Source: Avena insularis
Lineage: Eukaryota; Streptophyta; Magnoliopsida; Poales; Poaceae
NCBI GenBank assembly: GCA_023614405.1
Contig: CM042688.1
Location: forward strand, 443,290,028-443,354,027
Direction of reading: 5' to 3'
DNA: 64,000 nucleotides
In this document: positions 51,682 through 63,641 of the stretch, piece by piece
How positions within the stretch are numbered: the stretch's first letter is position 1
Layout: each line of letters starts with the position of its first letter
Position numbers and translations under genes: made by a program
The notes under the pieces: generated by a model
What the model saw: the letters and a program-made list of their open reading frames with translations, nothing else
The model's database searches: none
Told to the model about the DNA's origin: nothing

Positions 51682-54600
51682 TGGACCCACCAGAGTCATT
51701 GCATGTGTGTTCTTTTCCACAAACCACATATGTATCCACGAGAGTAATTGTATGTGTATTCTTTCCACAAACCACATATGGATCAACCAATGGCATCGCA
51801 TGTGTGTTATTGTCACAAACCACGTATGGATCAACCAATGTCATTGCATGTGTGTTCTTTCCACAAACCACATATGGATCCACTAGAGTCATTGCATGTG
51901 TGTTCTTTTCACAAACCACATATGGACCCACTAGAGTCATTGCATATGTGTTCTTATACTAAAACCAGCAGTAGCATCATTGCATGTGTGTTCTTTACAC
52001 AAACCACACATGGATCCACCAGAGTCATTGCATGTGTGGTCTTTCCACAAACCACACATGGATCCACCAGAGTAATTGCATGTGTGTTATTGTCACAAAC
52101 CACATATGGATCCTCCTCCATCATTGCATGTGTGTTCTTTCCACAAACCACATATGGATCCACTAGAGTCATTGCATGTGTGTTCTTTTCACAAACCACA
52201 TATGGACCCACTAGAGTCATTGCATGTGTGTTCTTATATTAAAACCAGCACTAGAGTCATTGCATGTGTGTTCTTTTCACAAACCACACATGGATCCACC
52301 ATAGTCATTGCATGTGGGTTCTTTCCCCAAACCACACATGGATCCACTAGAGTGATTGCATATGTGTTCTTTTCACAACCCACATATGGATCAACAAATG
52401 TCATTCCATGTGTGTTCTTTCCATGAACCACACATGGATCCACCAGAGTCATTGCATGTGTGTTCTTTCCACAAACTACACATGGATCCACCAGACTGAT
52501 TACATGTGTGTTCTTTTCACAAACAACATATGGATCCACAAATGACATTGCATGTGTGTTCTTTTCACAAACCATATATGGATCCACCAATGTCATTGCA
52601 TGTGTGTTCTTTTTATGAAACACATATGGATCCACCAATGTCATTGCATGTGATCTTTCCACTAACCACACATGCATCCACTAGAGTCATTCCATGTGTG
52701 TTCTTTCCACAAACCACATATGGATCCACCAGAGTAATTGCATGCGTGTTCTTTTCCACAAACCACATATGTATCCACTAGAGTAATTGCATGTGTGGTA
52801 TTGTAACTAAACACATATGGATCAAGCAATGTCATTGCATGTGTGTTCTTTCCACAAACCACATATGGATCAACCAATGTCATTGCATGTGTGTTCTTTC
52901 TACAAACCACATATGGATCCACTAGAGTCATTGCATGTGTGTTCTTTTCACAAACCACATATGTATCCACTAGAGTCATTGCATGTGTGTTCTTTTCCAC
53001 AAACCACCTGGATCAACCAATGTCATTGCATGTGTGTTCTTTCCATGAACCACAAATGGATCCACCAATGTCATTACATGTGTGTTCTTTATACTATCCG
53101 CACGTGGATCCACTAGAGTCATTGCATGTGTGTTCTTTCCACAAACCACATATGGATCCACCAATGTCATTGCATGTGTGTTCTTTTCCACAAACCACAT
53201 ATGTATCCACTAGAATCATTGCATGTGTGTTCCTGTCATGAACCACATATGGATCCACCAGTGTTCATTGCATCTGTGTTCTTTCCAGAAACCACATATG
53301 GATCCACTAGAGTCATTGCATGTGTGTTCTTTCCACTAACGACACATGGATCCACTAGAGTCATTGCATGTGTGTTCTTTCCATGAACCACATATGGATA
53401 CACCAATGACATTGCATGTGTGTTCTTTTCGATAAACCACATATGTATCCACTAGAGTAATTGCATGTGTGTTATTGTCACAAACCACACATGGATCCAC
53501 CAATGTAATTGCATGTGTGTTCTTTTCACAAACCACACATGGATACATCAGAGTCATTGCATGTGTGTTCTTTCCACAAACCACACACGGATTAACCAGT
53601 GTTATTGCATGTGTGTTCTTTTCCACAAACAACATGGATCAACCAATGTCATTGCATGTGTGTTCCTGTCATGAACCACATATGGATCCACCAGTGTTCA
53701 TTGCATGTGTGTTCTTTCCACAAACCACATATGTATCCACTAGAGTCATTGCATGTGTGGTCTTTTCACAAACCACACATGGATCCACTAGAGTCATTGC
53801 ATGTGTGTTCTTTTCACAAGCCACATATGGACCCAGCAGAGTCATTGCATGTGTGTTCTTTTCCACAAACCACATATGTATCCACTATAGTCATTGCATG
53901 TGTGTTCCTGTCATGAACCACATATGGATCCACAAGTGTTCATTGCATGTGTGTTCTTTCCACAAACCACATATGGATCCACTAGAGTCATTGCATGTGG
54001 GTTCTTTTCACAAACCACATATGGATCCACCAATGTCATTGCATGTGAGTTCTTTCCATGAACCACATATTGATCCACCAGTGTTCATTGCATGTGTGTT
54101 CTTTCCGCAAACCACATATGTATCCACTAGAGTCATTGCATGTGTGTTATTTTCACAAACCACACATGGATCCACTAGAGTCATTGCATGTGTGTTCTTT
54201 TCCATAAACGACATACGTATCCACTAGAGTCATTGCATGTGTGTTCCTGTCATGAACCACATATGGATCCACTAGTGTTCATTGCATGTGTGTTCTTTCC
54301 ACAAACCACATATAGATCCACTATAATCATTGCATGTGTGTTCTTTTCACAAACCACATATGGATCCACCAATGTCGTTGCATGTGTGTTCTTTCCATGA
54401 ACCATACATGGATCCACCAATGTCATTGCATGATGTGTTCTTTCCTCTAACAACACATGGATCCACTAGAGTCATTGCATGTGTGTTCTTTTCAGAAACC
54501 ACATATGGACCCACCAGAGTCATTACATGTGTGTTCTTTGCCACAAACCACATATATATCCACTAGAGTCATTGCATGTGTGTTCCTGTCATGAACCACA

Positions 54601-54885
54601 TATGGATCCACCAGTGTTCATTGCATGTGTGTTCTTTCCACAAACCACATATGGATCCACTAGAGTCATTGCATGTGTGTTTCACAAACCACATATGGAT
54701 CCACCAATGTCATTGCATGTGTGTTATTTCCATGAACGACATATGGATCCACCAGTGTCATTGCATGTGTGTTCTTTCCACTAACCACACATGGATCCAC
54801 TAGGTTCATTACATCTATGTTCTTTCCACAAAGCACATATGGATCCACCAATGTCATTGGATGTGTGTTCTTTCTACTAAACCAC
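51682..54885. repeat. 48-bp satellite array, block 3 (diverged)
   Basis: About 66 units follow the second TGGAC copy. They keep the 48-bp period but are more varied than blocks 1 and 2. Units with TTCCTGTCATGAACCACA, TTCCATGAACCACA and CCAGTGTTCATTGCATG are common here and rare or absent elsewhere. The last unit ends with CTACTAAACCAC near 54,885, where unrelated DNA begins. Continuity across element B shows that this was joined to block 2. Confidence 0.95.
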
Positions 54886-55860
54886 GTAAGATCGCGTCTT
54901 CTAGAAGCCCCCCTTGAAGAACTAGTTGTCCGATCTGATTGTCGCAGACCATTCGATTGGGGCGCGTGGATGGATAAGATGGTTCTTCGTAAGAGCGATG
55001 CGCGGGTAGGATATTCCGCTACATGATGAGCCGAGCTTACATTTTCACTTATATTACTATTATTTCCACTCCCCTATAGCCTACTAGAAATATCATAGAG
55101 GTCGTGAGTGAGCACGTCTACTCCACAACCCCTCTCCTCTCATCCAGCACACGTCACTATGCCAGGACGACGCCACCGTCTTTTGTGCGCCGTGCCTAGA
55201 CAACATCCGCCAATTCTCGGGTCGCTACCTTCATGCTAAGAAATCATTTTACAAGCTTTTGAACATATCCTACATATTCCTGCTATTCGCCGATCTAACT
55301 GCTGATCTTTTTTCTGATTTCTCGACGAACTTCAGATGTGGCAGATGCTGCAGCCCAAGAATTTGGAGATCCTCGCGTGTAACTTCGTAGCGACGTTCCC
55401 GCTCGTGTGCTCCCATCTAGGATGCTTTCACCGTTACTCCTACCACGAGCTCCCGCTCCACGAGTCGCGCACCCGCACGGAGCCGGGCGGCAACTACACC
55501 GGCCCACCGACAGAGCTCGTCGTCCACCTTGCAGAGGAACACTTGATCGAAGTGATTAGGATCTCGTACGGGCAAGCCCAACTTCTCTAGGAGCAGGTGC
55601 TGTTCACTGACTCGGCATGCCTCTGGCTAATTTTCCATGGGGGCGGCTCTATTTTCGTCATGACCATCACCGCCGGTGTTCCGGGAACCAGAGCTAGGCC
55701 CACCTTCGTGTGTGCGGTATGCGTTAGGTCGGTCTCGTGCGCCTGGCCCGTATACATGGTGCGCATGTGGGCGAACGCCCAGCCGCCGTTGTCCGATAGC
55801 ATTCTTGTGCTAGCCGAGGCGCCGAGCTGCCCGACGCCGCAGGAGGTGGAGTATGCGGAC
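54886..55860. other. Low-copy DNA beside the satellite, no known gene
   Basis: Just under 1 kb lies between the satellite end and the 5' LTR of element C. The left part is AT/GC mixed with no clear frame. From an ATG at 55,336, preceded by an acceptor-like CGAACTTCAG, one frame stays open for 84 codons to a TAG at 55,588, and the same frame then continues open to the LTR edge at 55,860. The predicted residues (for example TELVVHLAEEHLIEVIRISY) look protein-like, but I recognise no family. It may be an exon of a host gene or an older transposon cut by element C. Confidence 0.35.
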
Positions 55861-56588
55861 TGTCGGGGGGATGATCCCCTTATACCCCAACCGGACAAGA
55901 AACAGGGTAGTCGGATCGCGTCCGGCTGGCCAGACGCAGCCGGACAAAGCAGACCAGGCCGACTATCGCACGGTAGCCAGATCGGCAAGAAGCAGCCGGC
56001 TACGGCAACATAGCCGGAACCAATCAAGGATACAGGACGATGTGTGAGTCAATGCATGGTACGCCCTGTACGACAACAAGACTGGCAACTACTCGGCCAT
56101 ACCGAAGACTTTGCGGGGATGACGCAGGAAGAGTGGCCCGGTGCTGATGACAGGCTCGCACGGCATCCACTGTGCCAACGACAGCCATACCGCTCATACT
56201 CCGATAGGACATGTCGTACCGGATACTGTAGATGACCAGTCGGTGGGACCCGCCGGTGGGGCCCGCCAGTCGGACTGGCCAGTGAGACCGTTGCCTCTCT
56301 GCCTATATAAGGAGAGGCACGGCCTCAATAGTAAGGGTTGGTCTCACTGCATTAAAGGCAGTAGCTAGAGAATACAGCTCAAGGAGCACTTGTAGCTCAT
56401 ATATCCCTCATAGTCAGATCCGATAGGAGTAGGAGTTTTACCTCATCACATGGGCTCCGAACCTGGGTACTTCCTGCGTCCAGCTATGCTCGCTTGTATC
56501 CAATGTCGCCTGCGGACGCCGTCGATAGCTTCCCTACTAGTCCCCACACCTCTATCTAACCTTCTTAGGTACTGCCGTTCCCAATACA
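55861..56588 (+). repeat. Element C 5' LTR
   Basis: 728 bp from TGTCGGGGGGATGATCCCC to GTTCCCAATACA, the last CA before the primer site. The right end could be a few bases later. The second LTR is not in the window, so age cannot be judged from LTR divergence. Confidence 0.8.
56304..56310 (+). promoter_or_regulatory. TATA box in the LTR of element C
   Basis: TATATAA within GCCTATATAAGGAGAGG. The same CTATATAAGG core occurs in the LTRs of element B on the - strand, which supports both orientations and a shared lineage. Confidence 0.8.
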
Positions 56589-56596
56589 ATGATAGT

Positions 56597-56614
56597 TGGC
56601 GCCCACCGTGGGGC
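56597..56614 (+). other. Element C primer-binding site
   Basis: TGGCGCCCACCGTGGGGC lies 8 bases after the LTR end and just before the gag start codon at 56,617. This sequence is characteristic of Tat-type elements of grasses. It fixes the 5' LTR and the + orientation. Confidence 0.85.
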
Positions 56615-56616
56615 AG

Positions 56617-58116
56617 ATGGCTTCGATCGGAGTCACGTTCCGCACGGGGCCCTGTACTTTAGCCGGTGAGCGCGTGGCCTCCGGCCTGGTGCTCACACTC
56701 GGGAAATTCGACTGCGTCATCGACAACGCTTCCCGCTTTGCCGGAACCTCCTTCCCGGCGAACGGCTCCATCCTGCTCTTCGGCGACCTTCCCGTCTACG
56801 TCGCCACCGTTCCAGAGCGTTTCCCTAGGGAAATCGTCTCTGTCATGGAGCTACTGCACCCGGGCGGTAGCACTTCCGTCGTGTCCTGTGGCGTGGAGGT
56901 CATGATGGCCGGATCCAGCTCTCACCCCCACCAACCGCGGGAGCGAGGCGCGGATGAGGGTGGAACTTCCGCACCTCCGCAGCCCCGGAATCCGGTGGAG
57001 GAGGCCATTGATCGGCTCCAGATGCCGGTTAACCTCGGGGATAACCCGGAGGAGGCGGAAGCCAACTTCTCCATGGAGAGACAGATCCTCCTCCAGGAGG
57101 CCATGGAGCTGGCGGCAACCCGCAAGCAACTCGAGATCACCTGACGCGAATACGACTGCACGCACGGCTTCACTCCGGCTACTGCAGAGCCGAGCCAGCG
57201 CGGCCAGGTACAGCGCTGGGGCGGCGAGCTAGGCGGTAGGATGGAAAAGGATGGGGAGCCGGATCCCGCACCCGCCCTCATCTGGCCCACCTACAGCACG
57301 CCCATCAAGAACCTACGCGCGGCACGAGCCGCAGCAGAAGAACTGCCCAATCTGGAGGGTGAGGAGCGAGCCCGCCAGCACGCTCACGTATAGGAACTCC
57401 TCCGCATCGCGGACGAGCAGGCTGATGCCAACAGGCAGATGCAGGAGGACCCCAGCTACTCCAAGGGGACCAAGCTTCCTGTCAACAGCACGGGCGCGCC
57501 CCGAGACACCCAACATGCATCCTCCCCTCAGCCGGCTAAGGCCCGCAGAAGGCGTCGTAGCTCTGGCAACAAGGGCCAGCCGCGCCAGGAGCAAACGGTG
57601 AATAGCAACCCACCGCCTCCCCCTCCACCAACTGGAGCACCTAGACCTGCCGGTTCCTGTCTCTCGGGCCAGGTGGGAGCGCCCAACCCGGATCGTCCGG
57701 ATGCCCATGACCGCATCGAGATCCTCGCTCAAGCGCGCGTCACGGAGGAAGAAGACTCCACCGGACTGGTTTGTTTCAGACCCCGCATCCGTAACGAGCC
57801 GTTTCCGGATAAGTTCACCCTGCCCAGGGACACCCCCAAGTACGACAGCAGTATGAAGCCGGAAGATTGGCTGACCGACTATGCTACAGCAGTCGGCATC
57901 GCCCATGGGAATAAGCGCACAGCGGTGCGCTACGTCCCCCTCATGCTAACCGGGTCGGCAAGGATGTGGCTCAACAGCCTTGCGCCCAACAGCATCAATG
58001 CCTGGCCAGACTTCGAGAAAGTGTTTGTCCGCAACTTCAACGGCACGTACAAGTGTCCAGGACGCCCACGCGACCTAGCCTTGTGCGTCCAGGGTGACCG
58101 CGAGACTGATGGGTAA
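56617..58116 (+). pseudogene. gag: Element C gag, broken and shortened
   Basis: ATG at 56,617 opens MASIGVTFRTGPCTLAGERV…, an N-terminal domain shared with element B. The same frame carries TGA at 57,142 and TAG at 57,391, each where the context suggests a lost CGA or CAG. The gag core follows (VCFRPRIRNEPFPDKFTL, YDSSMKPEDWLTDYATAV, RYVPLMLTGSARMWLNSL). The frame stops at TAA 58,114, just after the point where the C-terminal half of gag with its zinc-knuckle region should come. The next sequence, in another frame, already belongs to the gag/protease linker, so several hundred bases were deleted near 58,110. Confidence 0.88.
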
Positions 58117-61100
58117 CCAGCCTTGTCTCCCCCTCCCCCCTGGTGAACCTCCACCACCGGCTAGGGGAGCCAGTAATGATGGTAACGGCGGCAACAACAA
58201 CAACGGCTACCCCCAGCCGCATGCCGCCTACCACATCTTCGAGACGGAGCTAGACGACAAGCACAGCCGGAGGCGACGCTCCAAGGAGGTCAATGCCATC
58301 GTCTCTCCGGTCCCCCAGTACCTGAACTGGTCGAAAACCCCCATCACCTGGAGCCGTGCAGACCAGCTGGAGCAGCTGCCGACTCCCGGGGGCTACGCCA
58401 TGGTGCTTGACCCCCTCATCGTCTCCAACGCGCGTACCTGCCGTTTCTCGCGCGTCCTCATCGACAGAGGCAGCAGCCTCAACCTCCTCGACCAGTCCTT
58501 GTTGGAGAAGCTGGGCATTCACGAATGTGACCTGTGCCCGACTACCACAACGTTCCATGGCATACTGTCGGGGCCAACTTGTGCCCTGCTGGGTAAAATC
58601 CAGCTGGACGTCATCTTCGGGACCGAGGAGAACTTCCGCCGCGAACCGATCTAGTTCGAGGTGGTAAACCTGACGAGCTCCTATCATGCTCTCCTCGGGC
58701 GCCCTGCCCTCGCCAAGTTCATGGCCGTCCCCCACTATGCATACCTCAAGACGAAGATGCCGGGACCCAACGGTGTGATCACCGTCGCCGGCTGTTTCAG
58801 GTGGTCGATGGAGTGCGCCTCAGCCGGTTCCAAACTGGCAGAGGCCCTCATCATAGCTAAAGACAAGCGCGTAATCATGCGCAATGTGGCCATGGCCCAG
58901 CAGGACATACCGGCTAGCAGCAAACCGGCTGCAGAAGGAGCCTTCTAGCCGGCAAAGGAGACGAAGAGGATCCTGCCGGACCCCTCTGACCCGACCAAGT
59001 TCATCACCATCGGTGCCAACTTGGACAGCAAATAGGAAGGCGCGCTCGTCGACTTCCTCTGTGAGAATCGGGACATCTTTGCATGGTCCCCCAAGGACAT
59101 GCCAGGTTTACCGAGGGAGTTCGCCGAGCACTCACTTCATGTGCGGCCGGATGCCAAGCCGGTCAAGCAACCTCTATGCCGATTCACAGAGGAGAAGAGG
59201 AAGATAATCGGTGACGAGATCACCCGGCTCCTTGCAGTTGGGTTCATCATGGAACTGTACCACCCGGATTGGCTGGCGAACCCAGTCCTGGTGCTAAAGA
59301 AGAACAAGACCTGGCGCATGTGTATCGAGTACACCAGCCTGAACAAGGCATGCCTGAAAGACCCCTTCGCATTGCCCCGTATCGATCAAGTCATCGATTC
59401 CACGGCCGGCTGTGATTTGTTGTCTTTTCTAGATTTCTATTCCGGTTACAATCAGATTCGGTTAAACCCGGCTGATCAAATTAAGACATCATTTATCACC
59501 ACCTACGGGGCTTTCTGCTACATAACCATGCCTTTCGGTCTAAAGAATGCAGGCGCTACCTATCAGTGCTGCATGCAGAAGTGCTTGCACTCGCAGATAG
59601 GCCGAAACGTGCATGCCTATGTGGACGATGTTGTCATCAATACGAAGGAGAAGCGCACCCTCCTCGAAGATCTAGGAGAGAAATTTGGCAACCTCCGCCA
59701 GTACCAGATGAAGCTGAACTCGGAGAAGTGCATCTTCGGAGTGCCATCCGGTCAGCTCCTCGGTTTCCTCGTATCACAACAAGGCATCGAGGAAAATCCG
59801 GAGAAGATCACGGCCATCGAGAGGATGCAGCCGCCTAGGAGCCTGCTTGGAGTCCAAAAGTTCACCGGATGCCTAGCCTCCCTCAGTCGTTTCGTCAGCC
59901 GGCTGAGGGAGAAGGAACTCCTGTTGTACTAGTTGATGAAGAAGACGGACAAGTTCTCCTGGACTTTGCAAGCCGACACCGCATTTCATGACCTCAAGCG
60001 CATGCTATCCACATCGCCGGTTTTAGCCACGCCGGCTAGCAAGGAGCCAATGTTGCTCTATATAGTAGCCATCAGCCGGGTCGTCAGCGTCGTCCTGGTG
60101 GTGGAGCGCTTCGAGGAAGGCAAGGCTCAGCCAGTTCAGAGGCTCATCTACTACCTCAGCGAGGTTCTCTCCCTCTCCAAGCAAAACTACCCCCACTACC
60201 AGAAGATGTGCTACGGCATGTACCTGGCATGCAAGAAGCTCAACCACTACTTCTAGGAGCATCTGATTAAGGTCATGTGCACCGCACCCCTTTCGGAAAT
60301 CATCGGCAACAAAGACGCCACCGGCCGAGTCGCCAAGTGGGCCATCGAGCTTGCCGCCTACTCCATCTAGTACGAGCCACAGCTCACGATCAAGTCGCAG
60401 GCATTGGCGGACTTCCTCGTCGACTAGGCCAAGACCCAGTATCTCCCACCGGTTCCAAATTCGGACCACTGGAAGATGCACTTCGACAGGTCAAAGATCC
60501 TCGGGGGCTTGGGAGCCGGCATCGTGCTCACCTCGCCCAAGGGAGACCGGCTGGAGTACATACATCAGATCCACTTCAAGGCCTCCAACAACGTAGCCGA
60601 ATATGAGGCACGGGCAAACGGACTCCGGCTAGCCAGGGAGATTGGTGTCAACCGGATCCTTTGCTTCGGTGATTCGGATCTGGTGGTGCAACAAGTATCC
60701 GGAGAATGGGACACCAGGGATGCAAACATGGCCCTCTACCGGTTCCATATCCAGAAGCTCAACACCTCCTTCGACGGATGCAAATTCCATCAGGTCCCCC
60801 GCGTCAACAACAAAGCAGCCGATTCGCTCACCCGAATCGGATCCACCAGGCACGCGATCCCACCTAGGGTCTCCTTGGAGCACCTGCGCAAGCCCTCCAT
60901 CAACACGTCACCTGAGTCAGACTCCATCATATAGGCAGGAAGCGCTCCGGCTGACAGAGCGGCAGAAACGGAGCCGGCAGAGGCGCCAAAGAAGAAGACC
61001 CGCACCAACTCCGGCAAGGCAAGCGGCTCGGGGGCTGCCGTCCTGGGTACGTCACCCGGACGACCCCCCAACAGCCATCAACGGGAGAGCGGGAGGATCC

Positions 61101-61368
61101 TCGTCATTTGGGAAGTGCCATCCTGGGCGCAGCCCTTCATGAACTACATCGCCAACGGGGAACTTCCGGATGATGAGGTTGAAGCCAGGCAAATCCGGCG
61201 CCGCGCGCACATGTACACCATCATCAACAATGAACTGTACAAGCGCATCATATCCGGCATCTTCCAAAGGTGTGTCGATGTGGACACGGGCTACCGGCTA
61301 CTCAAGGACATCCACCAGGGCGAGTGCGGGCACCACTCTTCATCAAGGGCGATAGTCGCCAAGGCGTT
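58117..61368 (+). pseudogene. pol: Element C protease, RT and two RNase H domains
   Basis: One reading frame holds the linker (EVNAIVSPVPQYLNWS), protease (VLIDRGSSLNLL near 58,460; the family motif is normally DGGSS), reverse transcriptase with YVDD at 59,618-59,629, the regular RNase H (from about 59,940), and a second archaeal-type RNase H (MHFDRSK near 60,478; NNVAEYEA; GDSDLVVQQ; NNKAADSLTR). Eight stops interrupt the frame, all TAG: 58,652, 58,946, 59,033, 59,930, 60,254, 60,368, 60,425 and 60,932. The integrase N-terminus starts near 61,110 in the same frame. A single extra T near 61,366 then shifts the frame. In the family these enzymes copy RNA into DNA; this copy cannot encode them. 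Confidence 0.92.
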
Positions 61369-62391
61369 TTGTCCACGGCTTCTATTGGCCCACCGCCCTC
61401 GAGGACGCTAAGCAGCTGGTCCGCGCGTGCAATGGGTGCTAGTGATTCGGGCAGCTCAGGCACATGCCGACTTCAGTACTCAAGACCATACCGATCACCT
61501 GGCCCTTCGCGGTTTGGGGCCTCGACATGGTAGGTCCCTTTGAGCGAGCGCGCATGGGCATTACCCATCTGCTAGTGGCGGTGGACAAATTCACGAAGTA
61601 GATCAAGGCCAAGCCCATCCAGAAGCTGGACGGGGCGACAGTCGTCACCTTCTTCACCGACATCATCAATCGGTTCGGCTACCCCAACAGCATCATCACC
61701 GACAACGGCACAAACTTCACCAAGGGGGCCTTCGCCTGATTCTGCAGCAACAAGGGCATCCGACTAGACCTGGCTTCCATCGCGCACCCGCAGTCCAATG
61801 GGCAGGTCGAAAGGGAAAATGGCTTGGTGCTAGCCGGCATCAAGCCACGCCTCATCGAGCTGTTGGAGCGGTCACCCGGATGCTAGATCGACGAGCTTCC
61901 GGCTGTGCTATGGAGCCTCCGCACCATGCCGAATAGATCAACCAGCTACACCCTGTTCTTCCTGGTCTACGGATCGGAAGCCATCCTCTCCGCGGACATC
62001 GAGTTCGACTCCCCGTGCAAGCTCCTCTACGACAAATGGGCCAACAAGGAGGTGCGGGAGGATGGTGTGGACCTCCTGGAGGAGGCCCGCGAGCTGGCAT
62101 TATCTAGGTCGGCCCTATACCAGCAACGACTAAGCCGCTACCATTTAGGCCGGATCCGCCCAGTCGGGTTTCCGCGAGGGCGACCTGGTCCTCCGGCTGG
62201 TGCAAGATACGAAGGGCATACACAAGCTATCGCCACCTTGGGAGGGCCCCTTCATCATCAGCCGGGCGCTGCCCAACGTCTCCTACAACCTCATCGATGC
62301 ACAGCAGCCACGCAAGAACAAGATGGACAAATCAGACGAGGAGACCGAGCGTCCCTGGAACACGGCCTTGCTGCGCCCATTTTACACCTAG
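61369..62391 (+). pseudogene. Element C integrase core and C-terminus
   Basis: After the frame shift near 61,366 a new frame carries the zinc-finger end (FYWPTALEDAKQLVRACNGC) and the catalytic core with D in GLDMVGPF, D in ITDNGTNF and E in NGQVERENG. Stops in this frame are TAG 61,440, TGA 61,443, TAG 61,599, TGA 61,737 and TAG 61,884. At 61,599 and 61,884 the family has tryptophan (FTKW; GCW), so TGG became TAG. An extra C near 62,158 shifts the frame again, and the C-terminal part (KLSPPWEGPFIISRAL…) ends at TAG 62,389, probably the normal stop. Element B's integrase is the closest relative in the window. Confidence 0.9.
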
Positions 62392-63640
62392 TCGCCAGGC
62401 AGTGTATGTATCCCCCAAACCCTATGAATGAAAATGAGGACCCCTACGAGATACTCGGGGGCTCCTTGCTAGAAATGTGTTTGTACCTATTTTTCGGTTA
62501 TGATTTTCCGGCTCCGGCAACCCCTACCCGGGGGCTTGCCAGCTGACCCGACCTGCTAAGTTAACGAACCGACTGAGTAGTGTGCGATGATGTCAGAGGC
62601 CCACTCTTTGTATTAGCTACAGACCGCAAACCGGCTATCCGGCTAGCAAGAGCAAAAGCCTGAGGCAACCCACACGAAAAACAGGGAGGAGACGCGATAG
62701 ATTGGGTGTCCCAGCCCCACAACTAGCTTAAGGCAATCCGGTTACTAAGCCGTCAGTACCGTGCACAATGTACTGTCAGCTCCCTTCGATCCCGGCTGCA
62801 GACCGCAACCCAACTGCTCAGCAAGGACGCAGCAAAAATAGCAGAGTGCACGGGAAAGCGACTAAGTGTCTAGAAAGGCGCAAGCTAGTTTTCAAAAAAC
62901 AAATCCGCTTTCCGGCTACAATTTGGCAGACTAAACTATTGACATGTGAGGATGTATGTGTATGTATATTCTTGTACGACTACCTTGAGTTGGACTTCAG
63001 GAAGGAAAGAGAAGAAGATTCGAAGTCCTTGCCTTCATCAAGCGCTCCGAATCTCGGGGGCTACACCCACTGGGTGCGCTCGCGCGCCCCCAGTGGAATC
63101 TTGTAATTCCTGACCGGCTAAAGGAGTTTAGCCGGCCGTTCGGAGCCCAGGTGAGGGCAAGGGTAGGAGCAAGAGAATACAAGGAAGATTTGAAGCACTC
63201 GCCACGCCACTCAATCTCGGCTACACTCAGCAGGCGCCGCCTCCCATCGAATGTTAGTTCGCCCGGCTGAAGGTGTTCAGCTAGCGAAAGCAACAGACTC
63301 AGACGGATCTAGTCGGATAAGAGTTAGAAGATTTGGGAAGACGAGGAAGATTCGAAGCACCTGGCTATGCCAGCTACTCCGAATCTCGGGGGCTACACCC
63401 AGTGGGTGCGCTAGCGCCCCCACTGGAGGTGCAGTTCCCCCAGCTAAAGGCGTGTAGCCGGGCGAAGTCAGCCAGATAAAGTCAATAGACGAAATATTGA
63501 AAGAAAATTCGAAGTACACAAGTTGAAGAGAAATCAAGCCAGTTCATAATTAACATGGAAAGGAAAGGAGGAGGCGAAGCTCCCATAAGTTTACCCGGCG
63601 CCAGAAGCAGCCGGTACGGACAGACAAGTTTTCAAACGGG
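62392..63640 (+). repeat. Element C 3' region with imperfect GC-rich repeats
   Basis: No gene is seen. From about 63,008 a unit of roughly 165-170 bp occurs three times (starts near 63,008, 63,179 and 63,346): GAAGATTCGAAG, then CGAATCTCGGGGGCTACACC, then a near-palindrome CAGTGGGTGCGCTAGCGCC continuing to CCCACTGG. The middle copy is degraded. The left part (62,392-63,007) has scattered copies of short motifs such as CTCGGGGGCT. Confidence 0.65.
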
Positions 63641-63641
63641 A

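Noticed and set aside
62768..63106. 112-codon + strand frame in the 3' region of element C
   Set aside because: It runs into the GC-rich tandem repeats and has no recognisable domain or family position.
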